Shown one piece after another: positions 43,343 through 51,528 of a DNA stretch of 64,000 bases. Origin of the DNA: Runella limosa DSM 17973 (GTDB taxonomy: Bacteria > Bacteroidota > Bacteroidia > Cytophagales > Spirosomataceae); contig NZ_KI519429.1 of assembly GCF_000482465.1 (NCBI RefSeq), positions 62,001 through 126,000 on the forward strand, written 5' to 3'. Position 1 is the first letter of the stretch; the number at the start of each line of letters is the position of its first letter. A program made the position numbers and the translations under genes. A model generated the notes under the pieces. The model did no database searches, was not told where the DNA came from, and worked only from the letters and a program-made list of their open reading frames with translations.

Positions 43343-44362
43343 ATGGTTCTTTCCCCCGAACAAGCTCTGAAAGAGATACGACAAAAGAAAATTCAACCGC
43401 TGTATTTTATTCACGGCGACGAACCTTATTACATTGATTTATTGGCCGACGCCCTCGAAAAAGCGGTAGTTCCTGAATCAGAAAAAGGGTTTAATCAGTT
43501 TGTACTTTTTGGCAAAGACGCCGACGTAGGTACCATCCTAAATTATGCCCGCCGTTTTCCGTTCATGTCGGAACGGCAACTGGTGTTGGTAAAAGAGGCC
43601 CAGCAGTCTAACGGCCTCGATACCAAAGACAAATCAGCCCTTTTGGACGACTATGCCACACGCCCTCTGTCGTCCACGGTATTGGCATTGTGTTTTCAGG
43701 GGAATTTTGACATGCGAAAAGCCTTGCCCAAAACTTTTGAAAAACACGGAGTACTGGTGCAATGCAAAAAAATGTACGACAACAAACTTCCTGATTGGGT
43801 AGGCGAACACGTGCGCAGTTTAGGAGCAAAAATCAGCATCAAAGCAATTCAGATGTTGGTCGAAAACATTGGGAATGATCTCAAACGCATCACCAGCGAA
43901 ATCGACAAAATTTTGCTCAACCTCACCGCCAGTGAAGAAATAACGGCGGCTGTTGTGGAAAAATACGTGGGAATTAGCAAAGAATATAATGTGTTTGAAT
44001 TGCAAAAAGCCTTGATTCAACGCGACGTAATTAAGTCCAACAAAATCGCTAATTACCTCGCAGCCAACACGAAAGAAAATCCGTTACCCCAGGTACTTAT
44101 TATTTTGTATAATTTTTTCAGCAAAGTGCTCGTCGTTCACGGAACGCAGGACAAATCGGAAGGACACCTTGCCTCGGTGTTGGGCGTTAGTCCGTTTTTT
44201 GTCAAAGATTACCTATCGGCGGCGCGACAGTATTCGTTGGGGCACGTGGCCAAAGCCATCAAAGCCTTGCGCCAAGCCGATAATGCCTCTAAGGGTATTG
44301 AGTCAGGTTCCAAAGACGAGCAAGCCATTATGCAAGAGCTTGTGTTTACTATTTTGCATTAA
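43343..44362 (+). CDS. holA: DNA polymerase III delta subunit
   Basis: A protein of 339 residues from ATG 43343 (MVLSPEQALKEIRQKKIQPL). HolA loads the sliding clamp as part of the DnaX complex. The AAA+-like N-terminus reads YFIHGDEPYYIDLLAD, and the C-terminal domain holds ELQKALIQRDVIKSNKIANYL and KDEQAIMQELVFTI. The upstream in-frame extension is repeat DNA. Confidence 0.93.
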   Translation: MVLSPEQALKEIRQKKIQPLYFIHGDEPYYIDLLADALEKAVVPESEKGFNQFVLFGKDADVGTILNYARRFPFMSERQLVLVKEAQQSNGLDTKDKSALLDDYATRPLSSTVLALCFQGNFDMRKALPKTFEKHGVLVQCKKMYDNKLPDWVGEHVRSLGAKISIKAIQMLVENIGNDLKRITSEIDKILLNLTASEEITAAVVEKYVGISKEYNVFELQKALIQRDVIKSNKIANYLAANTKENPLPQVLIILYNFFSKVLVVHGTQDKSEGHLASVLGVSPFFVKDYLSAARQYSLGHVAKAIKALRQADNASKGIESGSKDEQAIMQELVFTILH

Positions 44363-44397
44363 ATAGATGTGTGGCGTGCTCGCGGTGTAGTGGTTGC

Positions 44398-44550
44398 TCA
44401 CGATGGTGTGTCGCGGTTGCTCACAACCGCGAAAAGGGTTGCTTACAACCCATTGAATAGCGGCGGGTTTTGAGAAACCCGCTGCACAAATGAGAAACCC
44501 GCCGCACAAATGAGAAACCCGCTGCACAAATGAGAAACCCGCTGCACAGC
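44398..44550. repeat. CTCA/CTTA-loop palindromes and TGAGAAACCCGC tandem repeats
   Basis: CGCGGTTG-CTCA-CAACCGCG (44412-44431), GGGTTG-CTTA-CAACCC (44436-44451) and GCGGGTTT-TGAG-AAACCCGC (44463-44482), then about three tandem copies of a 20-bp unit around CACAAATGAGAAACCCGC. All are members of the loop-constant family. This fills most of the gap between holA and the DUF4230 gene. Confidence 0.78.
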
Positions 44551-44560
44551 CCGCTACACA

Positions 44561-45229
44561 TCACGCTTCGTCTTTAGGCAAAAGCTTAGGTTCTGCGTTT
44601 ATTTCTTCATAATTGCTAAAGTCTTCCAACCGTTTTTGATTGGCGTCGGGAAGCTGCATATTTATCTTCCAGTTCATAGAAGCAGCCAATTGGTACATCA
44701 TAAACTGAATTTGATTATTGGCAATGCGTGGCAAATCCCCCTCCAATGCTTTTTCGTTCATGGCTTGTTTGGCATCCACCAGCAAGTTGGTATAATCTTC
44801 GTGGCTAAAGCGGTTCCAGATGCCATTTTCGATGTCATAAAACTTATAATCGGTATCAATGGAAAGTACCTCAGGCTCAGGGAAATACTCAATGACCATT
44901 TGATTGGTGGTTTCATCAAGACGAAAACGCATTTTGGCAAAATCGAAACCAACCAACACCTTCGCTTTGGCAATCACCAAGGCTTTTTTGGAGTTTTTGA
45001 ACAAATACAAAAACTTTTTATCGTCCTTATAATCAAATATTTCCGTAAAATAACCCTCTGCCATTACCACTTTAAACACCTTTTCAATCCGCTCCAGCAA
45101 AATGGTGGACGATTGGGTGGCTTGGCTCAATTGGGCATTTTTTCGATTGGCGACGTAAAACAAGCCATATCCCACCGCCCCGCCTAAAAGTAGGGTAATC
45201 ACAAAAAACAAAAGTGTAGAAAGTCCCAT
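44561..45229 (-). CDS. DUF4230 membrane-anchored protein
   Basis: A protein of 222 residues with one N-terminal span (MGLSTLLFFVITLLLGGAVG) and a soluble domain with the DUF4230 pattern: FDYKDDKKFLYLF, KALVIAKAKVLVGFDF, and EYFPEPEVLSIDTDYKFYD. It resembles the periplasmic parts of such proteins in Gram-positive and Bacteroidota genomes; function unknown. Confidence 0.85.
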   Translation of the reverse strand: MGLSTLLFFVITLLLGGAVGYGLFYVANRKNAQLSQATQSSTILLERIEKVFKVVMAEGYFTEIFDYKDDKKFLYLFKNSKKALVIAKAKVLVGFDFAKMRFRLDETTNQMVIEYFPEPEVLSIDTDYKFYDIENGIWNRFSHEDYTNLLVDAKQAMNEKALEGDLPRIANNQIQFMMYQLAASMNWKINMQLPDANQKRLEDFSNYEEINAEPKLLPKDEA

Positions 45230-45294
45230 AAAAAGTTGAATTTTGCGAAAGTTAAAAAAATTTAGTATCGTTTTTAGTCAACCAAATTTCAACC

Positions 45295-45708
45295 ATGTTA
45301 GCATTTTTTAAACCATCCTCTCAACAAAATTACACTGATTTAGGGCTTTTGGTACTCCGTATTTTTGTATTTATTATGCTCGTTCCCCACGGTTACGACA
45401 AACTACTTAGCTTCCTCGACGGCGCCAACGACTTCCCTGATCCGTTACACGTGGGGGTACGGTTTTCTCATTTTATGACCATTTTGGGCGAAGTATTTAT
45501 TCCATTATTGCTCATTTTCGGGTTATTTACGCGAATAGCAGCCTTGATAGAAATAGGGCTTTTCTTGGTCATTGCCTTTGTCATTCACGGCAGTGATCCA
45601 TTTGGCGACAAAGAACATGCCCTTTTGTACTTAGTCCCTTCGTTGGCGTTGTTGCTGACAGGTGCTGGGAAGTATTCGTTGGACGCAGCTTTGTTTCAAA
45701 AAAAATAA
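45295..45708 (+). CDS. DoxX-family membrane protein
   Basis: A protein of 137 residues with four membrane spans. DoxX pattern: LGLLVLRIFVFIMLVPHGYDKL, LGEVFIPLLLIFGLFTRIAALIEIGLF (in parts), and a final LALLLTGAGKYSLDAAL. The family comprises membrane proteins with a proposed role in redox or stress response. It is convergent with folP, with only 6 bp between them. Confidence 0.9.
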   Translation: MLAFFKPSSQQNYTDLGLLVLRIFVFIMLVPHGYDKLLSFLDGANDFPDPLHVGVRFSHFMTILGEVFIPLLLIFGLFTRIAALIEIGLFLVIAFVIHGSDPFGDKEHALLYLVPSLALLLTGAGKYSLDAALFQKK

Positions 45709-45714
45709 GTCCCT

Positions 45715-46551
45715 TCAATTCTTTGAAAGAAGCAATCGAACCAACTTAACCACTTCGATGGCTTCTTTCACGTCATGAACACGGAGGATATTTGCGCCGT
45801 TAAGAATGGCCACCGTATTGAGAGCGGTGGTGCCATTGAGTGATTGGTCGGGAGTGATGTCGAGTTTTCGCCAAATCATTGATTTCCTAGACACTCCCAC
45901 CAACAATGGCACTTCCAACGCTTCAAACGCCCGCAGTTCCCGCAGCAAGACGTAATTTTGATCCGCATTTTTGGCAAACCCAAAACCCATGTCCGCCACA
46001 ATGTCTTTCACCCCCAACTGACGAAGTTGGTAAATTTTAGCTTGCAATTCCCGAAGTACGTCCGTCACCAAATCGTCGTATTGGTTGAGTTCTTTCATCG
46101 TTTGGGGAGTGCCACGGCTGTGCATGAGAATGTACGGCACGTTCAGCTCGGCTACGGTTTCAAACATCAACGGATCAAGGTTTCCTCCCGCAATGTCGTT
46201 GATAATATGTGCACCTGCTTCAATAGATTTGCGCGCCACCGACGCCCGAAAGGTATCTATTGATATAATGGCCTCGGGGAAACGCTTACGCAGCATCTCG
46301 ACCACGGGCAGCACGCGGTTAAGCTCTTCTTCTTCACTGACGGCATCGGCTCCTGGGCGGGTCGAGTGCCCACCAATGTCGAGCATCGAAGCCCCTTCCG
46401 AAAGCATTTTATCGGCTTTTTTATAGGCATCTTCTATTTGCAACACCCGACTCCCTGAGAAAAAGGAATCTGGGGTAACGTTGAGAATCCCCATTACCTG
46501 CGGAGTTGACAAGTCGAGCAACTTTCCAGCGATATTCAGCGTTTTTTTCAT
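45715..46551 (-). CDS. folP: Dihydropteroate synthase
   Basis: A protein of 278 residues from ATG 46549-46551 (MKKTLNIAGKLLDL). It joins 4-aminobenzoate to the pterin diphosphate in folate synthesis. Family motifs are present in order: MGILNVTPDSF, DIGGHSTRPGA, SIDTFRASVA, IINDIAGG and LLVGVSRKSMI. It is divergent from the DUF1599 gene 45 bp away, an order shared by many Bacteroidota. Confidence 0.97.
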   Translation of the reverse strand: MKKTLNIAGKLLDLSTPQVMGILNVTPDSFFSGSRVLQIEDAYKKADKMLSEGASMLDIGGHSTRPGADAVSEEEELNRVLPVVEMLRKRFPEAIISIDTFRASVARKSIEAGAHIINDIAGGNLDPLMFETVAELNVPYILMHSRGTPQTMKELNQYDDLVTDVLRELQAKIYQLRQLGVKDIVADMGFGFAKNADQNYVLLRELRAFEALEVPLLVGVSRKSMIWRKLDITPDQSLNGTTALNTVAILNGANILRVHDVKEAIEVVKLVRLLLSKN

Positions 46552-46595
46552 AATTTCGCGGCGCACACTGTGCCATATTAACTGTTAATTGTTTT

Positions 46596-47138
46596 ATGCA
46601 ACAAACTGAGCGCGAATATCGGAGTGTTATCACTCGCTGCAAAGACATTTTTACCAAAAAGAACCAAGATTACGGCCCCTCGTGGCGAATTCTGCGTCTT
46701 CCTTCCATTACGGATCAAATTTTTATCAAAGCCCAACGCATCCGCACCCTTCAAGAAAACGGTTTTTCTAAAGTGGATGAAGGCGAAGTACCTGAGTTTA
46801 TCGGCATCATCAACTACTGCGTAATGGCCCTGATTCAGATACAATTAGGTGACAACAAAGGAATGGATTTTACGGCCAGCCAGCTCACCGAATTGTACGA
46901 TACTCAAATGAACGAAGTCTATGAATTGTTGTTCAACAAGAACCATGACTACGGCGAAGCATGGCGTGACATGCGGGTTAGTAGCATGACCGATATTATT
47001 TTGATGAAGCTGTTTCGTATCAAACAAATTGAAGACAACGAAGGAAAAACGATTATTTCGGAAGGTGTAAAGTCGGGTTATCAAGACATTATCAACTATT
47101 CGGTTTTTTGTTTAATCAAACTTGGTCTTGCCCATTAA
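46596..47138 (+). CDS. DUF1599 protein with internal duplication
   Basis: A protein of 180 residues made of two similar halves: KKNQDYGPSWRILRLPSITDQI (in parts) and NKNHDYGEAWRDMRVSSMTD. DUF1599 is thought to belong with nucleotide-acting, MazG-like folds, but its reaction is unknown. It lies between folP and the BT_3928-type gene, the arrangement usual in Bacteroidota. Confidence 0.85.
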   Translation: MQQTEREYRSVITRCKDIFTKKNQDYGPSWRILRLPSITDQIFIKAQRIRTLQENGFSKVDEGEVPEFIGIINYCVMALIQIQLGDNKGMDFTASQLTELYDTQMNEVYELLFNKNHDYGEAWRDMRVSSMTDIILMKLFRIKQIEDNEGKTIISEGVKSGYQDIINYSVFCLIKLGLAH

Positions 47139-47268
47139 CCTTTCATTAACAATCTCTTTTGGCTTAATTTTTGAAATTTGTAGTCAATTTATAGCACACA
47201 GATGACTCCGTTTAATCTGTGTTCCATTTTTAAATAGAAAGCAACCCAAACGAATCTAACGATAACGA

Positions 47269-48357
47269 ATGAAAATTTTAGCCCACATTGTCCGCTTTTT
47301 AGTTGGAGGAATCTTTATTTTTTCGGGTCTAGTTAAACTCAACGACCCCGTTGGTACTCAAATCAAGCTGGAAGAATACTTCGAGGTATTTGCCACTGAC
47401 ATGCCATTCATGCACGATTTTTGGATGGCCTTGGTTCCGCTTGCACTTTATTTGTCGGTGCTGATGTGCGCTGCCGAAGTTATCCTTGGCGTGGCACTTC
47501 TTGCCTCTTGGCGTTTGAAGCAAGTCAATTGGATACTGCTTGCTCTCATTGTTTTCTTTACTTTCTTAACGTTCTATTCAGCTTATTTCAACAAAGTGAC
47601 CGACTGCGGTTGCTTCGGTGATTTCTTAAAGCTCAAGCCTTGGACTTCCTTTACCAAAGACATTGTCTTATTGGTTTTGATCATATTCCTTATCTGGCAA
47701 AGCAAGGTATTCCGCAGCCTTCCTACGGGTTCGTTGGTGGCCTTTTCGGCCATTTTTTCCATTGCGTTGGCCATTTATGCCATTCGCTACCTCCCTCCTG
47801 TTGACTTTTTGCCATACAAAATTGGCAACAACATTCCTCAATTAATGCAACCTTCGGAACCTCTTCGCTATAAATACATCATGGAGAAAGATGGGAAAAC
47901 CGAAGAGTTTGAGAAATTCCCGACTGACACCACTTATAAGTACAAAGAAATGGTACTTATCAACGAAAGTGCCAAACCAAAGATTACCGACTACAAGGTT
48001 TGGAACAACGAAGGTGATTTTACGCAAGAAACGTTCACGGGTAAAAAACTCATCATCATCATCAAAAACGGCCCCGACTTGAACGTAGCAAGTTTGGCCG
48101 AAATCCGTTCGTTGATTAATTCTCTGAAAGGTACGGGGGTTGAATCCTTGATTTTAACTTCAAATAGTGACGCCGAAATTCAAGAGATTCGGAAAGCTTA
48201 CGCCCTTGACATCCCTTACTACTCGGCTGATGGCACCGTTTTAAAAACCATTTCGCGCTCTAATCCAGGCATTTGGTTTATGAAAGACGGTACTGTCAAA
48301 GGCAAATGGCACTACAACACTACGCCTGATAAAGAAGAAGTGTTGGGTAAATTATAA
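47269..48357 (+). CDS. BT_3928-type DoxX/MauE-like membrane protein with thioredoxin-like C-terminus
   Basis: A protein of 362 residues. The first 170 residues have four or five spans; a Cys motif TDCGCFGDF lies at about 111-118 after the third span, as in MauE/DoxX redox membrane proteins. The C-terminal part (about 250-362) looks thioredoxin-like (KKLIIIIKNGPDL, IWFMKDGTVKGKWHYN) but has no CxxC pair; a cis-Pro-like PGI is kept. A role in thiol or methylamine-dehydrogenase-like maturation is possible. Regulation unknown. Confidence 0.8.
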   Translation: MKILAHIVRFLVGGIFIFSGLVKLNDPVGTQIKLEEYFEVFATDMPFMHDFWMALVPLALYLSVLMCAAEVILGVALLASWRLKQVNWILLALIVFFTFLTFYSAYFNKVTDCGCFGDFLKLKPWTSFTKDIVLLVLIIFLIWQSKVFRSLPTGSLVAFSAIFSIALAIYAIRYLPPVDFLPYKIGNNIPQLMQPSEPLRYKYIMEKDGKTEEFEKFPTDTTYKYKEMVLINESAKPKITDYKVWNNEGDFTQETFTGKKLIIIIKNGPDLNVASLAEIRSLINSLKGTGVESLILTSNSDAEIQEIRKAYALDIPYYSADGTVLKTISRSNPGIWFMKDGTVKGKWHYNTTPDKEEVLGKL

Positions 48358-48367
48358 TAGCTTCCAT

Positions 48368-48418
48368 AACCTCCCGAAAGTTCAAAACTTTCGGGAGGTT
48401 TGAAACTTTCGGGAGGTT
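48368..48418. repeat. CTCCCGAAAGTT hairpin with a third copy
   Basis: AACCTCCCGAAAGTT is followed, after CAA, by its perfect inverse AACTTTCGGGAGGTT, and then by another direct copy GAAACTTTCGGGAGGTT. There is no T-run, so it may not terminate transcription. This is another short repeat family of the genome. Confidence 0.7.
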
Positions 48419-48433
48419 ACTGAATTTCGATAG

Positions 48434-48943
48434 ATGAAAAATATTTTTTTGATAGGTCTGCCTTCTTCGGGAAAAACGACGCTCGGCAAGCAACTAGCTC
48501 GCCACGTGCGTTATCGTTTTGTTGATACGGATGTACTCATTGTCAAGGAAGAAGGGATGCCAATTCCCGATATTTTTGCCCAAAAAGGCGAACCGTATTT
48601 TCGAGAAGCCGAAGCCCGTATTTTGCGCGCGATTCGGCCTGATTCAAAATTAGTAATTGCAACGGGTGGTGGAATGCCCTGTTTTCATGATAACATAGAC
48701 TACATCAAAGCCAACGGCCTAAGTGTATTTTTGGACGTAAGCCCTGAACAAATCGTCGAACGGATTTTACGCCACTCGACCGACGACCGTCCGTTGTATC
48801 AGAAAAACGATGGTCAGTTGCTCAACAACCTACGTGAAAAATACGAATCACGCCTTGGTTTTTATTCACAGGCCGATTTTATCCTTCATGGCGATAACAT
48901 CCACATTCGACAACTCCTTGACACGATTCAGCAGTATATATGA
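48434..48943 (+). CDS. aroK: Shikimate kinase
   Basis: A protein of 169 residues. Walker A GLPSSGKTTLGK at the N-terminus, shikimate-binding DTDVLIVKEEG, and ATGGGMPC; LID-region arginine in STDDRPLY. It phosphorylates shikimate for chorismate synthesis. The gene end overlaps the next gene by 4 bp. Confidence 0.96.
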   Translation: MKNIFLIGLPSSGKTTLGKQLARHVRYRFVDTDVLIVKEEGMPIPDIFAQKGEPYFREAEARILRAIRPDSKLVIATGGGMPCFHDNIDYIKANGLSVFLDVSPEQIVERILRHSTDDRPLYQKNDGQLLNNLREKYESRLGFYSQADFILHGDNIHIRQLLDTIQQYI

Positions 48944-50211
48944 TGTCAACTCTCACGGTATTTTATGTCAAATTAGTACTCGTCGTAGTATCCTCAGTAG
49001 TTATTTGGTTAGGAGCTAAAAACGATACTTTTTGGCAAAAAATCCAGCAAAAACGCCAAGAGAATCGAGCCATTGTGATTGGTCTTTTGGCTTTTCGTCT
49101 TCTTCCTTTTGTCATCATTTACGCACTTCTTGACCAATCTCCCCGTGGCGATGTGCCTTTTTTTTGGGGAAAAGCCACCCAAGCTTATCAATGGAAGCTG
49201 GTTTACCGCGATTTTATTTCGTTTCACGCGCCTGTTTTTGCCTACATCATCACTTTTCCGCTTTTCCTTTGGTATAGTTCCAAAGCCATCGTGCTATTAA
49301 TGGTACTTATCGAAGCACTCATCATTTGGCTGACTTACCTCGCCTACCAACGCCGTTCGCAGCCCGATGCCTTGAAATCCACCTTGCTTTATATTTTGCT
49401 TTCGGGACCAATGATTATGGTATTGCTGGGTGGCCAAGAAGACATTTGGATGTGGGGAGTTGCGGCGTGGATGATGTTGTCTTATTTGCGGAGTCGCAAC
49501 GACGGCTTCGGGCTAGGTGTGCGCTTTTCGACGGGGCTGATTGTCATCAAAGCGACCTTTGTTTTTTGGTTTTTTCCGTTGTGGTTTTTGCTCAAAAAAC
49601 GTTGGGGTTTTCTACTCGGCATGATTGCCGTAGGAGTCCCATCGTTGGTGGTGCTTTATGCCGTCATGCAGCTTGATTTTTTGATGCCTGTACAGATGGG
49701 TACCACCAACTTGCTCACTCCCAACCTATTCACCATCTCGCGACCGTGGCTGACGTATCTTTTTGGAAGCCTTCCTACCCTCACCGTTTTTAGCTGGGCG
49801 GGCATGGTCATTACGCTATCGGTATCGATATTGGCGGTGTATCGTTTTAGAAACCTCTCCCTCGAATATACCCTACCCCTCGCCTATTTGGCGACTTACT
49901 TGGCCATGAGTATTTTTCAGCCTACATCGGTGGGATACTACGCTTTTGCGTATTTACTTCCGTTGATGATGGAGCTGGTGGATTGGAAAAAACAACGCGA
50001 TGTTGTCGTTTTGCTATTTTTAAACTTGTTGCTTGTGGTACAACCCTTTATTTTTACCCACATCAATAGTCCAACTTACGACGACTTAACGGTCTTTTCT
50101 CAACCACTTTTTGTCCTCGAATACACCCTTCAAGTACTCAATGTTGCTTGTTTTGTTTGGTATTTGTGGCAAGTGTATCGTAAAAACGTATCGTCTCCCC
50201 AACTCGCCTAA
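48940..50211 (+). CDS. GT-C-like integral membrane protein 1
   Basis: A protein of 423 residues with about ten membrane spans. After the first spans it has a conserved loop KLVYRDFISFHAPVFAY and later LGGQEDIWMWGVAAWMMLSY. Both motifs recur in the next gene. The topology suggests a polyprenyl-phosphate-dependent glycosyltransferase of the GT-C fold (GT87-like), but the acceptor is not predictable. Overlaps aroK by 4 bp and is followed by its paralogue after one base. Confidence 0.7.
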   Translation: MMSTLTVFYVKLVLVVVSSVVIWLGAKNDTFWQKIQQKRQENRAIVIGLLAFRLLPFVIIYALLDQSPRGDVPFFWGKATQAYQWKLVYRDFISFHAPVFAYIITFPLFLWYSSKAIVLLMVLIEALIIWLTYLAYQRRSQPDALKSTLLYILLSGPMIMVLLGGQEDIWMWGVAAWMMLSYLRSRNDGFGLGVRFSTGLIVIKATFVFWFFPLWFLLKKRWGFLLGMIAVGVPSLVVLYAVMQLDFLMPVQMGTTNLLTPNLFTISRPWLTYLFGSLPTLTVFSWAGMVITLSVSILAVYRFRNLSLEYTLPLAYLATYLAMSIFQPTSVGYYAFAYLLPLMMELVDWKKQRDVVVLLFLNLLLVVQPFIFTHINSPTYDDLTVFSQPLFVLEYTLQVLNVACFVWYLWQVYRKNVSSPQLA

Positions 50212-50212
50212 C

Positions 50213-51457
50213 ATGTTTGTCATTCTCGGAAAAACCATCATTTCATTGTTATGCGCAGGACTTGCGGGTGGGCTTATTGCGTTTCGCGCAAAAATAGAAA
50301 AGCACCTACAAAACTACGACGACCGACTTGTACTGCTCCTCGCTTGGGTGCTGGCACGTCTGGTTCCTTTTGTGCTTATTTTTGTGGTTTTCAACCAAAT
50401 CCCCTTTTCTGACCTCGATGGTTTTTTTGGACAAGCCCGCGAAGCCGTTCAACTAAAGCTCGTTTACCGCGATTTTTATTGCATGTATTCGCCCTTTTTT
50501 CCCTACGTCAATGCCCTTGGTTTGTGGTTTTGGCTAGACAAAAAAGCCATTATTTTGGTGATGATTCTCATGGAAGGCGGCGCACTTTGGGCCACAAATC
50601 GTTTTTACGCCGATACCATTTCCCCTTCCGAACGGCTTTTTCGAAGCCTTTTGTACCTTTTACTGCCAGGGTCGTTGGTTTTATGCGTTTTGGGAGGACA
50701 AGAAGACGTCTGGATGTGGCTCATGTTTATAGGCGCGTACCTCGTTTGGCAACGCACCCAGCGTGTTGAATGGTTGGGCGTTGGGCTAGTTGTTGGATTT
50801 TTATTTACCAAAGCCGTCTTTATTTTGGTAGGGCCAGCGTTGTTATTTCTTGTTTCTAAGCCCGTTCGTTGGATTTCAGCAGCGGCAGTTGCAGGGGTTG
50901 TTTCCCTGGCCGTTTTGTACCATACCACCGAGTGGCTCTGGCTCGAACAACCCATGAACGAAGCCGCTACCCTACGCGCCCCCAACTGGCTATCGGTGGC
51001 TAATCCCCTCACGTTTGATGTACTGGGAGCAGGAGCCAAACGCTGGAATTGGGTAGGACTTTTGCTGACCACAGGGCTGGGCACAATCTTGGCCTACCGA
51101 CTCAGGCAGCAGCCTTTTCCCCGTGCTTTCTCGGCAGTCTATATTGTGATTTACGGCACCATGATGATTGCGCAACAGAGTGCCTACAGCAATTATATTT
51201 TTCTGTTCCTTTTACCTTACGTTTTTCAGTGGCTCAACTTCTCTGACCGTAAGGAAGTAGGTTTATTCCTACTTTTTAACTGCCTGTGTGTGATTCATCC
51301 TTCGCTATGGTGGCGACTAAAAAGCCCTTATTATCACACTATTTCGGAGGTTTTCGCACAACCTATCTATATACTCGACTATGCCCTCCAACTAGGAATT
51401 GTACTACTTACTTTCTATTTTCTTCGCCAAGTTTGGCAGAAAGCAACAGATTTTTAA
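50213..51457 (+). CDS. GT-C-like integral membrane protein 2
   Basis: A protein of 414 residues from ATG 50213 (MFVILGKTIISLLCAGLAGG); the longer frame lies within the upstream gene. It has about ten spans and shares KLVYRDFYCMYSPFFPYVNA and LGGQEDVWMWLMFIGAYLVW with the preceding protein, so it is its paralogue. The pair probably acts together or on related lipid-linked sugars. Its stop is 72 bp before nusB. Confidence 0.7.
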   Translation: MFVILGKTIISLLCAGLAGGLIAFRAKIEKHLQNYDDRLVLLLAWVLARLVPFVLIFVVFNQIPFSDLDGFFGQAREAVQLKLVYRDFYCMYSPFFPYVNALGLWFWLDKKAIILVMILMEGGALWATNRFYADTISPSERLFRSLLYLLLPGSLVLCVLGGQEDVWMWLMFIGAYLVWQRTQRVEWLGVGLVVGFLFTKAVFILVGPALLFLVSKPVRWISAAAVAGVVSLAVLYHTTEWLWLEQPMNEAATLRAPNWLSVANPLTFDVLGAGAKRWNWVGLLLTTGLGTILAYRLRQQPFPRAFSAVYIVIYGTMMIAQQSAYSNYIFLFLLPYVFQWLNFSDRKEVGLFLLFNCLCVIHPSLWWRLKSPYYHTISEVFAQPIYILDYALQLGIVLLTFYFLRQVWQKATDF

Positions 51458-51528
51458 GTACCTTTGCGGCTGGAAACACAAGCAAGTTCTTTTCCTTGCT
51501 GCTTATTTGCACAAACTCTCAGGACTGA

